From Mycolicibacterium mucogenicum DSM 44124 (GTDB taxonomy: Bacteria > Actinomycetota > Actinomycetes > Mycobacteriales > Mycobacteriaceae): a stretch of 64,000 nt of DNA. The position numbers and the translations under genes are program-made. The notes under the pieces were generated by a model. It was not told the DNA's origin and did not search any database. It saw only the letters and a list, made by a program, of their open reading frames with translations. The stretch spans positions 2,108,001-2,172,000 of the forward strand of contig NZ_CP062008.1 in assembly GCF_005670685.2 (NCBI RefSeq), in the 5' to 3' direction. This document shows, in pieces, positions 34,801 to 43,724 of this stretch (position 1 is its first letter; each line of letters begins with the position of its first letter).

Positions 34801-35981
34801 GTGAAAGACAAGAAGCTCGTCATCCTGGGCGCCGGCATCGGAGGGTTGTCGGTCGTCAAGGAGCTTGCCGAATCCGGTGTGGCCCTTGACGATCTCGACC
34901 TCACCATCGTCGACGAGGACTTCTCGCACTTCCTCGGCTTCACCCTGCCCTGGGTGCTGCGCGGTTGGCGTGCGGAGGGCAGCGTGCCCATCGAGCCCAC
35001 CGTCTCCGCCCTGCGCGGGGTCAACACCGTCACCGGGACGGTCGCCGACATCGACCATTCGGCGCGCGTCGTGACGCTGGCCGACGGTGACGAGATCGCC
35101 TTCGACGCGCTGATCATCGCCACCGGTGCCCGCAACGTCATCGACAAGGTGCCGGGCCTGCGTGAGGCCGTCGGCGCCGGGTCCGCCGTGCACTACTACA
35201 GCGCCGAGGCCGCCGCTGCCGCGCACGCCGCGTTGCAGCAGTTCTCGGGTGGCAAGCTCGTCTTCCTGGTCACCTCGTTGCCGTACCGCTGTCCCGTCGC
35301 ACCCTACGAGGGTGCCCTTCTGGCCGCGGACCTGTTGCGGGACAACGGCCACCGGGATGCCACCGACATCGCGGTCTACACCCCGGAAAAGCAGCCCATG
35401 CCGTCGGCGGGCCCGTACGCCGGGCTGGAACTGGTGGAGATGCTGGGCGCCAATGACATTGGATTCCACGGCGAGCATGCCGTCGCGCGCATCGACGCCG
35501 AGCGCAAGGTGGTCCACTTCGCCGACGGTGCCGCCGCCGAGTTCGACCTCCTGGTGTTCGTCCCGCCACACGAGCCGGCCGTGACGATCGACGGCGCGGG
35601 CTGGATCGCCGTCGATACCGAGATGGCCACCGGGTACCCGGGCATCTTCGCCATCGGTGACGCGGCCGCCGTGACCGCGGAGTCCGGGCGGCCGCTGCCC
35701 AAGGCGGCGATCTTCGCCAAGAACGGGGCGAGGGCCGCGGCCCGCAACGCACTGCGCTATCTCGGGCGGGTCGGCGACGGCGCGGCGATGTCGGGCGAGG
35801 GCTACTGCTACATCGACGTCGGTGGCCATGTCTCGGCTCAGGGCAAGGGCAACTTCTTTGCGACGCCGCACCCGACGATCCATCTGACCGAGCCGTCCGA
35901 ACTGCTCCACCACGACAAGCAGACCGAAGAGAACGAGTGGCGGGCGCTGTGGGAGCGCGCCGCCGTCCCGGCCGGGCGCTG

Positions 35982-35982
<1 letters not shown>
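34801..35982 (+). CDS. Sulfide:quinone oxidoreductase-like flavoprotein
   Basis: A 393-residue FAD-dependent pyridine-nucleotide-disulfide-oxidoreductase-fold protein. FAD-binding VILGAGIGGLSVVKEL is at the N-terminus, ALIIATGARN near residue 105, and GIFAIGDAAAV near 285. Cys164 in SLPYRCPVAPYEG matches the redox Cys context of sulfide:quinone oxidoreductases and flavocytochrome c sulfide dehydrogenases. A second Cys in EGYCYIDVGG lies near 325. SQR oxidises sulfide to persulfide or polysulfide and reduces quinone. A membrane-binding C-terminal helix is not obvious. Start GTG with GGAGG upstream. The stop codon overlaps operator box 4 of the next gene. Confidence 0.82.
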
Positions 35983-36306
<324 letters not shown>

Positions 36307-36312
36307 GGCGGC

Positions 36313-37005
36313 TCAGTGGGCCGGCCGCTTGATGATCGTGAGCGACTGGTCGATCTTCTTGAACTTGGTGAAAGTGTCTGCGGGAACGCCGAACACCACG
36401 CTGAGAACATCTGGCGGCAGCTTGCTGATGGATGCGCCGATGCCGATGTCGTCTTCGCCCTCCTGCGTGCTGGCGTTGAACACGATCAGCAGGCTCAGAT
36501 TCTCGGTGCCCTTGTTCTCGAAGTAGTGCAGTGAGCCCTGCGGCGCGAACACCACGTCGCCGACGTTGGCCTCGAACTGCTCGGCGTGCCCCAGCGGGTC
36601 GAGCAGGGTCCAGGTCGCCACGCCGGCCGTGATGACATTGATCTCCCAGGCGCTGGGGTGCCAGTGCGGTTCGCGGATGCCGCCGGGTTCCAGGGTGACC
36701 ATCACGACGCTGGCTTCCTGCCCGGTCAGGATCGGCCAATTGCCCTCGTAGGCCTGGCGCAGCGTGCCGCCCTCGAACTGGGTGGGCGCCAGGGCGCCGA
36801 GGTGGAACATGTGCGGCTGCGCGGTGTTCAGTTCGGCCGGGATGCGTGGGTTGCCGAACCGGGCGGCGTTGTCGGTCATGGTTGCGTCCTGAGTGTCGTT
36901 GCGGGACAACGGGGATGAGAACGCGCGGTCGGCGCTTGCGCCGGCTATCGCCGCAACCCCGACTGCGCCCGCGCCGCCGAGCATCGTCCGTCGATTGATC
37001 ATCAT
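36313..37005 (-). CDS. Tat-exported cupin, oxalate-decarboxylase-like
   Basis: A 230-residue protein with a twin-arginine signal: N-R-R-T-M-L followed by GGAGAVGVAAIAGASA. One cupin domain (about residues 70-190) has the metal motif HWHPSAWEINVITAG and a second His in APQGSLHYFENKG. The HPSAWEI context resembles the oxalate decarboxylase family, but only one cupin is present, so activity is uncertain. The start is ATG at 37005 or 37002; the extension to 37056 would need TTG and would bury the Tat signal. It converges on the CsoR/CstR gene with six bases between. Confidence 0.82.
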   Translation of the reverse strand: MMINRRTMLGGAGAVGVAAIAGASADRAFSSPLSRNDTQDATMTDNAARFGNPRIPAELNTAQPHMFHLGALAPTQFEGGTLRQAYEGNWPILTGQEASVVMVTLEPGGIREPHWHPSAWEINVITAGVATWTLLDPLGHAEQFEANVGDVVFAPQGSLHYFENKGTENLSLLIVFNASTQEGEDDIGIGASISKLPPDVLSVVFGVPADTFTKFKKIDQSLTIIKRPAH

Positions 37006-37177
37006 GCGGACAGGTTCGTCGTCGCCCCGCTCGTTGTCGTCAGCGCTGGCACCCAACTGCGTCTTCCGGCTGGCTGCAATACGGAATGGGTGCCTGCAGT
37101 AGCGACTTTTGCCTGGTCAGAGCCGACGATTGAGTCAGTCCGAAAGCGGACGAGCCCTTCGACAGAAAGCGCCGATC

Positions 37178-37384
37178 ATGAAGAACCCCATCAAGTTCAT
37201 CGCCCCCGCAATGGCCGCGGCCGGCATCGCCGGCGCCCTCCTGCTGGCGCCGATCGCCAGCGCCGACACTGATCCGCTGATCCCCAACGGAACCGATCCG
37301 CATTCGTCGTACGTGTTGGGCGAGCACTTCTCCAACCACGACGAGGCCAACCAGAGCTCGGGCTACCTGGATACGTCGTTCTGA
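37178..37384 (+). CDS. Small secreted protein
   Basis: A 68-residue precursor. MKNPIKFIAPAMAAAGIAGA and LLLAPIASA form a classical signal peptide with cleavage after Ala-Ser-Ala, leaving about 38 residues: DTDPLIPNGTDPHSSYVLGE and a Ser/Asn/His-rich end. No Cys and no known family recognised. The frame extends upstream to 37109, but the signal peptide fixes the start at 37178. A 19-bp perfect terminator stem follows. The short mature peptide suggests a secreted structural or signalling role, not an enzyme. Confidence 0.75.
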   Translation: MKNPIKFIAPAMAAAGIAGALLLAPIASADTDPLIPNGTDPHSSYVLGEHFSNHDEANQSSGYLDTSF

Positions 37385-37399
37385 TCCCGCCCAGTCGGC

Positions 37400-37442
37400 A
37401 CGGCTCCGTCCGCCACCCACTGCGGGTGGCGGACGGAGCCGT
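37400..37442. terminator. Perfect 19-bp bidirectional terminator
   Basis: Arms 37400-37418 and 37424-37442 (ACGGCTCCGTCCGCCACCC and its exact complement) with a 5-base loop, followed by TTTC on the plus strand. It separates the secreted-protein gene from the convergent alpha/beta hydrolase gene. Confidence 0.9.
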
Positions 37443-37457
37443 TTCTGGTCGGGTGGG

Positions 37458-38294
37458 TCAGAAGCGCCGGACGAAATCCAGTGCGGTGGCGGCGACGTCG
37501 CGCCACCCGTTGTCGATGACCAGCGAGTGGCCGCGCCCCGGGATTTCGACGATCTCGGTGACGTTCGGGTTCTTCTGCTGCCGCTTGTAGGACGCGTTGG
37601 CGATGGCCCACGGCACGGTGTGGTCCTTCTCGCCCGAGATGATCAGCAGCGGACCACGTTCTGGGTTCTTGGTGTCGACCTTGGCCTCGGTGCCGGGGTG
37701 GAAGTTGGCGGTGGCGGCCTGGAAAAGGGGCAGGCCCGGGCCGGCGACCGAGTAGTTCTCGTAGAGGCTGTTCGACTCTTCCTCGGAGACCGCGTTGCCG
37801 AACCCGAACCGGAACTGCTTGGGGGTCAAGCCGACCGCGCGGCCGCGGTTGAGCGGGTTGCCGAGCACGGGGAAAGCCGAGCGCAGCGCCGCGAGCGGCA
37901 ACGGCAGCACCCCGCGGAACGGCGCGGGGTCGATCGCGACCGCCACCTTGGCGAGGCCGAGGCCCGCCAGTTTCTGGGTGATCAATCCGCCGAACGAATG
38001 GCCGATGATGATGGGCTCGCGATCGAGGGCGCGGATGACGTCGGCGTAGTGCTGCGTGATGTCGCCGACGCCCTTGTGTGCGAAGACCGACGGATCGCGA
38101 CGGGCGTCGGCCACGGTCGCCGGGTCGTCCGGCCAACCGGGGGCGAGGGTCACGAAGCCCTGCTCCTCGAACAACGTCCGCCAGTTGTCCCAGCTGTTCG
38201 GCAGCAGCCACAAGCCGTGGACGAACACGACGGGCTGCCGTCCTGAGCGGTTGGCGCGGTCGATGTCGGCCTGTTCGGTCGGGGTGATGGTCAT
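37458..38294 (-). CDS. Alpha/beta hydrolase
   Basis: A 278-residue soluble hydrolase. VVFVHGLWLLPNSWDNWR supplies the oxyanion region, GHSFGGLI the nucleophile Ser (about residue 116), ISGEKDHTVPW the Asp and PGRGHSLVID the His. It resembles esterases and haloperoxidase-like hydrolases; substrate unknown. A good AAGGAG site precedes the ATG. It is divergent from a TetR regulator. Two matching operator sites in the 112-bp gap indicate that this TetR controls it. Confidence 0.86.
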   Translation of the reverse strand: MTITPTEQADIDRANRSGRQPVVFVHGLWLLPNSWDNWRTLFEEQGFVTLAPGWPDDPATVADARRDPSVFAHKGVGDITQHYADVIRALDREPIIIGHSFGGLITQKLAGLGLAKVAVAIDPAPFRGVLPLPLAALRSAFPVLGNPLNRGRAVGLTPKQFRFGFGNAVSEEESNSLYENYSVAGPGLPLFQAATANFHPGTEAKVDTKNPERGPLLIISGEKDHTVPWAIANASYKRQQKNPNVTEIVEIPGRGHSLVIDNGWRDVAATALDFVRRF

Positions 38295-38313
38295 GGCGTC
38301 TCCTTGAAGTAGA

Positions 38314-38329
38314 AAGAACGGTCGTTCTT
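38314..38329. promoter_or_regulatory. TetR operator 1
   Basis: AAGAACG and CGTTCTT around GT. The left flank AGAAAGAACG is repeated exactly at operator 2, 60 bp away. It lies just upstream of the hydrolase ribosome binding site. Confidence 0.72.
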
Positions 38330-38374
38330 CTCGGTGTAACCGTCGACGGCCGGGATGTGTTCCCGAATTCAGAA

Positions 38375-38384
38375 AGAACGTTCT
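38375..38384. promoter_or_regulatory. TetR operator 2
   Basis: AGAACGTTCT, a perfect 10-bp palindrome inside AGAAAGAACGTTCTAG, 22 bp before the tetR start. It stands just upstream of TACGCT (38395-38400), the tetR -10, and suits autorepression. Confidence 0.7.
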
Positions 38385-38406
38385 AGCTTGCGAGTACGCT
38401 GGGGTT

Positions 38407-38973
38407 ATGGATACCGCGGAACCGGCTCTGCGCCCACGTGAGCGGCTGCTCCGGGTCGCGGCGGAGCTGTTCTACCGCGAAGGCATCCACGCCGTCGGCG
38501 TCGACCGGATACTCGCCGAAGCGGGCGTCACGCGCGCCACGATGTACCGCCACTTCGCAGGCAAGGAAGGCCTCGTCGAGGCGTACCTCGGCCTCGAGGA
38601 CGAGACCATTCGCGGCTACTTCCGCGACGCCGCGGCCACCGCCGGCCCGGATACCGACATGCTGGAGCTGGTGATCGACGGCATCGCCGAAGACATCGCG
38701 AGGTACCACACCCGCGGTTGTCCGTTCATCAACGCCGCCGCCGAGTACCCCGCGCCGGACAGCCCGGTACGGCAACTCATCGCCCGGCACCGCAACTGGT
38801 TTCGCGGTGCGCTGCAGGACGCGGCCGGCGGCCGTGCCAACCCTGAGCAGATCGCGGCATCGCTCGTGCTGCTGCGGGACGCCGCGCTGGTCGGCGGATA
38901 CCTCGACGGAATCGACTCGACCAAGACCGCCTTCGTCAGGGCCGCCCGGCAGGCCGCCGGTATCTCTGCGTGA
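38407..38973 (+). CDS. TetR-family regulator
   Basis: A 188-residue TetR regulator. Helix-turn-helix at about residues 12-58 (LLRVAAELFYREGIHAVGVD and ILAEAGVTRATMYRHFAGKEGL). The C-terminal part, with GCPFINAAAEYPAPDSPVR, is typical of the TetR subfamily controlling hydrolases and redox enzymes. It is divergent from the alpha/beta hydrolase and flanked by two related operators. TACGCT six bases before the ATG suggests a leaderless mRNA. It is the last gene of the accessory block before pafA. Confidence 0.88.
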   Translation: MDTAEPALRPRERLLRVAAELFYREGIHAVGVDRILAEAGVTRATMYRHFAGKEGLVEAYLGLEDETIRGYFRDAAATAGPDTDMLELVIDGIAEDIARYHTRGCPFINAAAEYPAPDSPVRQLIARHRNWFRGALQDAAGGRANPEQIAASLVLLRDAALVGGYLDGIDSTKTAFVRAARQAAGISA

Positions 38974-39013
38974 TGCCCGGCCTGTTGCCCACCTAATACC
39001 CATTCCCAACCCG

Positions 39014-39029
39014 TAAGCTCGATTATGTG
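39014..39029 (+). promoter_or_regulatory. -10 element and leaderless start of pafA
   Basis: TAAGCT at 39014-39019, seven bases, then GTG at 39027. Same spacing as at dop and pafB. No Shine-Dalgarno sequence precedes the GTG. Confidence 0.6.
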
Positions 39030-40385
39030 CAGCGACGGATCATGGGAATCGAGACCGAGTTTGGCGTGACCTGCACTTTTCATGGTCATCGCCGGCTCAG
39101 CCCTGACGAGGTAGCGCGGTATCTGTTCCGGCGAGTGGTGTCGTGGGGCCGCAGTTCCAACGTGTTCTTGCGAAACGGTGCGCGGCTGTACCTCGATGTG
39201 GGCAGCCACCCCGAGTACGCGACCGCCGAATGCGACAACCTCGCGCAGCTCGTCACGCACGACCGCGCCGGCGAGCGCGTGCTCGAAGACCTGCTGGTCG
39301 ACGCCGAGCAGCGGCTCGCCGACGAGGGCATCGGCGGCGACATCTACCTGTTCAAGAACAACACCGACTCGGCGGGCAACTCCTACGGCTGCCACGAGAA
39401 CTACCTGATCGTGCGGGCCGGCGAGTTCTCCCGGATTTCGGACGTGCTGTTGCCGTTCCTGGTCACCCGCCAGTTGATCTGCGGCGCGGGCAAGGTGCTG
39501 CAGACCCCGAAGGCCGCGACGTTCTGTCTGAGCCAGCGCGCCGAGCACATCTGGGAGGGTGTCTCCAGCGCGACCACGAGATCACGCCCCATCATCAACA
39601 CCCGCGACGAGCCGCACGCCGACGCCGAGAAGTACCGCCGGCTGCACGTCATCGTCGGCGACTCCAACATGTGCGAGTCCACCACCATGCTCAAGGTGGG
39701 CAGCGCCTCGCTGGTGCTGGAGATGATCGAGGCGGGCGTGCCGTTCCGGGACTTCTCGCTGGACAACCCGATTCGGGCCATCCGCGAGGTCAGCCACGAC
39801 CTGACCGGCCGACGTGCCGTGCGGCTGGCCGGCGGGCGGCAGGCCTCGGCCCTGGACATCCAGCGTGAATACCACTCGCGTGCCGTCGATTACCTGCAGA
39901 CCCGCGAGCCGAACGTGCAGCTCGAGCAGGTCGTCGACCTGTGGGGCCGCCAGCTCGACGCCGTCGAGAGCCAGGACTTCGCGAAGGTCGACACCGAGAT
40001 CGACTGGGTGATCAAGCGGAAGTTGTTCCAGCGGTACCAGGATCGCTACAGCATGGAGCTGTCCGACCCCAAGATCGCGCAGCTGGACCTGGCCTACCAC
40101 GACATCAAGCGCGGACGCGGCGTGTTCGATCTGTTGCAGCGCAAGGGATTGGCCGCCCGCATCACCACCGACGAGGAGATCGACGCGGCGGTCAACACCC
40201 CGCCGCAAACCACCCGGGCCAAGCTGCGCGGCGAATTCATCACCGCCGCACAGGAAGCCGGGCGCGACTTCACCGTCGACTGGGTGCACCTGAAGCTCAA
40301 CGACCAGGCGCAGCGCACGGTGCTCTGCAAGGACCCGTTCCGGTCGGTCGACGAGCGGGTGAACCGGCTGATCGCCAGCATGTGA
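39027..40385 (+). CDS. pafA: Pup-protein ligase PafA
   Basis: A 452-residue ligase that activates the C-terminal Glu of Pup with ATP and joins it to substrate lysines. It starts [20 protein letters not shown], with the nucleotide/Mg strand GIETEFG. Conserved blocks shared with Dop are [28 protein letters not shown], and [18 protein letters not shown]; the Dop-specific insertion is missing. Length equals the mycobacterial enzyme. It is separated from its partners mpa-dop-pup-prcBA by 33 kb of accessory genes and has its own promoter. A hairpin at 40388-40413 follows. Confidence 0.98.
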   Translation: MQRRIMGIETEFGVTCTFHGHRRLSPDEVARYLFRRVVSWGRSSNVFLRNGARLYLDVGSHPEYATAECDNLAQLVTHDRAGERVLEDLLVDAEQRLADEGIGGDIYLFKNNTDSAGNSYGCHENYLIVRAGEFSRISDVLLPFLVTRQLICGAGKVLQTPKAATFCLSQRAEHIWEGVSSATTRSRPIINTRDEPHADAEKYRRLHVIVGDSNMCESTTMLKVGSASLVLEMIEAGVPFRDFSLDNPIRAIREVSHDLTGRRAVRLAGGRQASALDIQREYHSRAVDYLQTREPNVQLEQVVDLWGRQLDAVESQDFAKVDTEIDWVIKRKLFQRYQDRYSMELSDPKIAQLDLAYHDIKRGRGVFDLLQRKGLAARITTDEEIDAAVNTPPQTTRAKLRGEFITAAQEAGRDFTVDWVHLKLNDQAQRTVLCKDPFRSVDERVNRLIASM

Positions 40386-40387
40386 CG

Positions 40388-40413
40388 GGCGCGTCCCGCA
40401 CAGCGGGCGCGCC
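40388..40413 (+). terminator. Hairpin after pafA
   Basis: GGCGCG and CCCGC pair with GCGGG and CGCGCC across an ACA loop, with one bulged T. No T-run follows, so termination may be partial. It lies in the 69-bp pafA-pafB gap, before the pafB promoter. Confidence 0.45.
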
Positions 40414-40441
40414 GGTAACCGGACGGCGCACAGCAACCACT

Positions 40442-40457
40442 TAGTCTGTTGGACGTG
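40442..40457 (+). promoter_or_regulatory. -10 element and leaderless start of pafB
   Basis: TAGTCT at 40442-40447, seven bases, then GTG at 40455. The hexamer and the spacing are identical to those at dop. It favours the GTG at 40455 over the TTG at 40449. Confidence 0.58.
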
Positions 40458-41450
40458 GCGACGTCCAAGGTTGAGCGGTTGATGAACCTCGTCATTGCGC
40501 TCCTGTCCACCCGTAGCTATCTGTCCGCGGAGCAGATCCGGGCCAACGTCACCGGCTACCAGGACCCGCCGACCGACGAGGCGTTCTCCCGGATGTTCGA
40601 GCGCGACAAGAACGAGCTGCGCGACCTCGGCATCCCGCTGGAGACCGGGCGCGCCTCGATGATGGACGTCAACGACGGCTACCGCATCAACCGCACCGCC
40701 TACGAGCTGCCGCCCGTCGAGCTGACGGGCGACGAACGGGCCGTCGTCGCGATCGCCACCCAGCTGTGGGAATCGCAGGAGATGGTCACTGCCACGCAGA
40801 GCGCGCTGCTCAAGCTGCGGGCGGCCGGCGTGGACGTCGACGCGCCCGACGCCGGCGTCGCGATCACCACCGGAACCACGCAGGGGCTGCGCGGTTCCGA
40901 GGAGGCCCTGGGAATTCTGTTGTCCGCCATCGACTCCGGCCGTGCCGTGCAGTTCGCGCACCGCCCCAACCGGAGCTCGCCATACGTCGACCGCACCCTC
41001 GAGCCCTGGGGTGTGGTCACCTACCGCGGCCGGTGGTACGTCGTCGGCCACGACCGCGATCGCAACGACGCGCGCACCTTCCGGGTGTCGCGCATCGCCG
41101 GCGAGGTGCGCGCCGTCGGACCCGACCACGCCGTCACGCGGCCCGAGGGCGTCAACCTGCGGGACATCGTGCACCGCGCGGTCGCCGAGTGGCCGGCCGG
41201 CGAGCAGGCCCGCATCTGGGTCGCCGAGGGGCGGGCGACGGCGTTGCGCCGGCAGGCCGTCAGCACGTCACCCAGTACGCGCGGCGGGCGCAGCGGCGAC
41301 GAGATCGTCATCGACATCGGCATGGTCGACCGGCTGGCCCGGGAGGTCGCCGGCTACGGCGCCGACGCCGTGGCCTTGGAGCCGAAATCTTTGCGGGACA
41401 ACGTGATCGGTCGGTTGCGTGCGCAGGCGGGGGAGAGCCTTCACAAGTGA
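40455..41450 (+). CDS. pafB: WYL-domain regulator PafB
   Basis: A 331-residue transcription factor subunit. The N-terminal winged helix-turn-helix (about residues 1-75, VERLMNLVIALLSTRSYLSA to FERDKNELRDLGIPLE) is followed by a WYL domain (about 135-230: AVQFAHRPNRSS, VDRTLEPWGVVTYRGRWYVVG, ARTFRVSRI). PafB works with PafC as the PafBC activator of the LexA-independent DNA damage response in mycobacteria. It is not needed for pupylation despite the name. Its stop overlaps pafC (GTGA). Confidence 0.94.
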   Translation: MATSKVERLMNLVIALLSTRSYLSAEQIRANVTGYQDPPTDEAFSRMFERDKNELRDLGIPLETGRASMMDVNDGYRINRTAYELPPVELTGDERAVVAIATQLWESQEMVTATQSALLKLRAAGVDVDAPDAGVAITTGTTQGLRGSEEALGILLSAIDSGRAVQFAHRPNRSSPYVDRTLEPWGVVTYRGRWYVVGHDRDRNDARTFRVSRIAGEVRAVGPDHAVTRPEGVNLRDIVHRAVAEWPAGEQARIWVAEGRATALRRQAVSTSPSTRGGRSGDEIVIDIGMVDRLAREVAGYGADAVALEPKSLRDNVIGRLRAQAGESLHK

Positions 41451-42427
41451 GCAACGTATCCACCCGCCTCGTGCGGCTGCTGAACATGGTCCCGTATTTC
41501 CAGGCCAATCCGCGGGTCAGCCACACCAAGGCCGCCGCTGATCTCGGCGTGACGCGCAAGCAGCTGGAAGCCGACCTCTGGCAGCTGTTCGTCTGCGGAC
41601 TGCCCGGTGGGGGTCCCGGGGAACTGATCGACCTCGACTTCGAGGGCGACACCATCGAGGTGATCTTCTCGGCGGGGATGGACCGGGCACTGCGACTCAC
41701 CTCGCCGGAGGCCACCGGTGTGCTGATGGCGCTGCGCGCGCTGGTCGACGTACCCGGTGTGGTGGATCCCGACGTGGCACGCAGCGTGATCGCCAAGATC
41801 GAGGCCGCTGCCGGGACCGCCGGCGCAACGGCCGCGGCGGTACCGGCCCCGGATGTCACCGGCGACGTCGAGAACAAGGCGACCGCGACGGTGCGGGCCG
41901 CGGTCCGCGACAAGCGCGCGTTGTCCCTCGAGTACTACTCCGCGTCGCATGACACCGTCTCGCAACGCATCGTCGACCCGATCCGGGTGGCCCTGATCGG
42001 TGACCACAGCTACCTCGAGGCGTGGTGCCGCACCGCCGAGGGGGTGCGGCTGTTCCGCTTCGACCGCGTCGTCGACGCCACCGCGCTGGACGAACCCGCC
42101 GCACCGCCGGCGCCCGCGGTGCAGGCCGGCCCGGACACGTCGCTGTTCTCCGCGGAGACCGCGGATCCGACACTCCCGGTGGCGACGCTGCTGATCGACG
42201 AGTCCGCGGCGTGGATGTTCGACTACTACCCGCTGGCGGTGCAGCGCGAGATTCCCGACGGCAGCTGGGAAGCCACCATGAGTTACGCGTCGACCGACTG
42301 GATGGCCCGGTTCGTCCTCGGTTTCGGTTCGGCGGTCCGGGTCCTGGACCCGCCGGCACTCGCCGACCGGGTGCGGGAGTCCGCGGTCGCGGCGCTGGCG
42401 GCATATGAACCCGGCCTTGGCGAGTAG
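41447..42427 (+). CDS. pafC: WYL-domain regulator PafC
   Basis: A 326-residue partner of PafB. The N-terminal helix-turn-helix (RLVRLLNMVPYFQANPRVSH and TKAAADLGVTRKQLEADLWQ) precedes a WYL domain (about 145-220: ALSLEYYSASHDTVSQRIVDP, SYLEAWCRTAEGVRLFRFDRV) and a WCX C-terminal part. It starts with GTG inside the pafB stop region, so the two are made together. PafB and PafC form a heterodimer that activates DNA repair genes after damage. Confidence 0.94.
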   Translation: MSNVSTRLVRLLNMVPYFQANPRVSHTKAAADLGVTRKQLEADLWQLFVCGLPGGGPGELIDLDFEGDTIEVIFSAGMDRALRLTSPEATGVLMALRALVDVPGVVDPDVARSVIAKIEAAAGTAGATAAAVPAPDVTGDVENKATATVRAAVRDKRALSLEYYSASHDTVSQRIVDPIRVALIGDHSYLEAWCRTAEGVRLFRFDRVVDATALDEPAAPPAPAVQAGPDTSLFSAETADPTLPVATLLIDESAAWMFDYYPLAVQREIPDGSWEATMSYASTDWMARFVLGFGSAVRVLDPPALADRVRESAVAALAAYEPGLGE

Positions 42428-42458
42428 ACTCGGCCTCAACTTCTGGAGGTGACCCAAA
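42426..42458 (+). promoter_or_regulatory. tatA promoter and ribosome binding site
   Basis: TAGACT at 42426-42431, overlapping the pafC stop, is a good -10. GGAGGTGA at about 42444-42451 is a strong Shine-Dalgarno sequence before a TTG start at 42459, so tatA can be transcribed apart from pafBC. Confidence 0.5.
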
Positions 42459-42716
42459 TTGGGCGGTTTGCAACCGTGGCACTGGTTGATCGTCATCGCG
42501 GTGTTCGTGCTGCTCTTCGGTGCGAAGAAACTGCCGGACGCCGCGCGTTCGCTTGGTAAGTCGATGCGCATCTTCAAGTCCGAATTGAAGGAAATGCAGT
42601 CGGACGGCACGACGGAGCAGCAGCCTGCGCCGCGTCCGATCACTGCTGAGCGCGTCGAGAACCCGGCACCTGCACCGCAGGCCGCGCCGGACGCCGCGGA
42701 CAAGCACCCGGCCTGA
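42459..42716 (+). CDS. tatA: Sec-independent translocase TatA
   Basis: An 85-residue Tat pore component. The start is TTG, giving [20 protein letters not shown] after the initiator: one membrane helix, then the FGAKKLPD hinge and an amphipathic helix ([18 protein letters not shown]). The tail is acidic and Pro/Ala rich. It lies 60 bp upstream of tatC, as in all mycobacteria. The Tat cupin at 36313 is one likely cargo. Confidence 0.96.
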   Translation: MGGLQPWHWLIVIAVFVLLFGAKKLPDAARSLGKSMRIFKSELKEMQSDGTTEQQPAPRPITAERVENPAPAPQAAPDAADKHPA

Positions 42717-42730
42717 CCTTTGCCGTGATC

Positions 42731-42757
42731 CCGCCGCGGGCCCAGTGCACGCGGCGG
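42731..42757 (+). terminator. Hairpin between tatA and tatC
   Basis: CCGCCGCG (42731-42738) and CGCGGCGG (42750-42757) form a perfect 8-bp GC stem, followed by a weak pyrimidine stretch CTCTTTC. It may lower tatC expression relative to tatA or stabilise the tatA message. Confidence 0.45.
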
Positions 42758-42776
42758 TCGGCCTCTTTCAACTCAC

Positions 42777-43724
42777 GTGCCAATATCTGGAATCTTCCGA
42801 AAGCTTGACCCGCGCCGTCGACGGTCGCGGGTCAATCCTGACGGCACCATGTCGCTCGTCGATCACCTCGAGGAGCTCCGGACCCGGCTGCTGATCGCCG
42901 TCATCGCGGTCCTGTTGACGACCGTCGTCGGCTTTCTCTGGTACGGCCACAGCTTCTTCGGATTCCCCAGTCTCGGTGACTGGCTGCGCGGCCCGTACTG
43001 CTCGCTGCCGGCGTCATCGCGAGCGTCGATCGCGCCCGACGGCGAGTGCCGGCTGTTGGCCACCGCGCCGTTCGACCAGTTCATGCTGCGTCTGAAGGTC
43101 GGCATGGCGGCGGGCATCATCCTGGCCTGCCCGGTCTGGCTCTACCAGATCTGGGCTTTCATCACCCCGGGCCTCTACAAGAAGGAACGGCGCTTCGCGT
43201 CGTTGTTCGTCGGCGTCGGCGCGCTGCTGTTCGTGTCCGGTGCGGTCCTGGCCTACGTGGTGCTGTCCACGGCCCTGTCGTTCCTGTTGACCGTCGGCAG
43301 CGACGTGCAGATCACCGCACTGTCCGGTGAGCAGTACTTCGGCTTCCTGATCAACCTGCTGATTGTGTTCGGCATCAGCTTCGAGTTCCCGCTGCTGATC
43401 ATCATGCTGAACCTGGTCGGGGTGCTCACCTACGAGAAACTCAAGGCCTGGCGCCGCGGGCTGATCTTCGGTCTGTTCGTGTTCGCGGCGTTCGTGACGC
43501 CCGGCTCGGATCCGTTCTCGATGCTGGCGCTGTCGCTGGCGCTGACCGTGCTGCTGGAGATGTCGATCCAGGTGGCGCGGCTGCACGACCGGCGCAAGGC
43601 CCGGCGCGAAGCCGAGACCGTGCCCGACGACGAAGCCGCCCCGATCGGGCCCGTCGAACCCATCGATGCGCCATCTGCCGTGCCCACCCCGACCCGGCTG
43701 ACCATCGATGACGACGCCACCTGA
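42777..43724 (+). CDS. tatC: Sec-independent translocase TatC
   Basis: A 315-residue receptor of the Tat system with six membrane helices. Signature: [20 protein letters not shown] near the N-terminus, binding the twin-arginine signal, and [14 protein letters not shown] in the middle. The C-terminal tail after the last helix (about residue 255 onward) is hydrophilic and Pro rich, typical of actinobacteria. Start GTG at 42777. Its last 17 bases overlap helY. Confidence 0.96.
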   Translation: MPISGIFRKLDPRRRRSRVNPDGTMSLVDHLEELRTRLLIAVIAVLLTTVVGFLWYGHSFFGFPSLGDWLRGPYCSLPASSRASIAPDGECRLLATAPFDQFMLRLKVGMAAGIILACPVWLYQIWAFITPGLYKKERRFASLFVGVGALLFVSGAVLAYVVLSTALSFLLTVGSDVQITALSGEQYFGFLINLLIVFGISFEFPLLIIMLNLVGVLTYEKLKAWRRGLIFGLFVFAAFVTPGSDPFSMLALSLALTVLLEMSIQVARLHDRRKARREAETVPDDEAAPIGPVEPIDAPSAVPTPTRLTIDDDAT

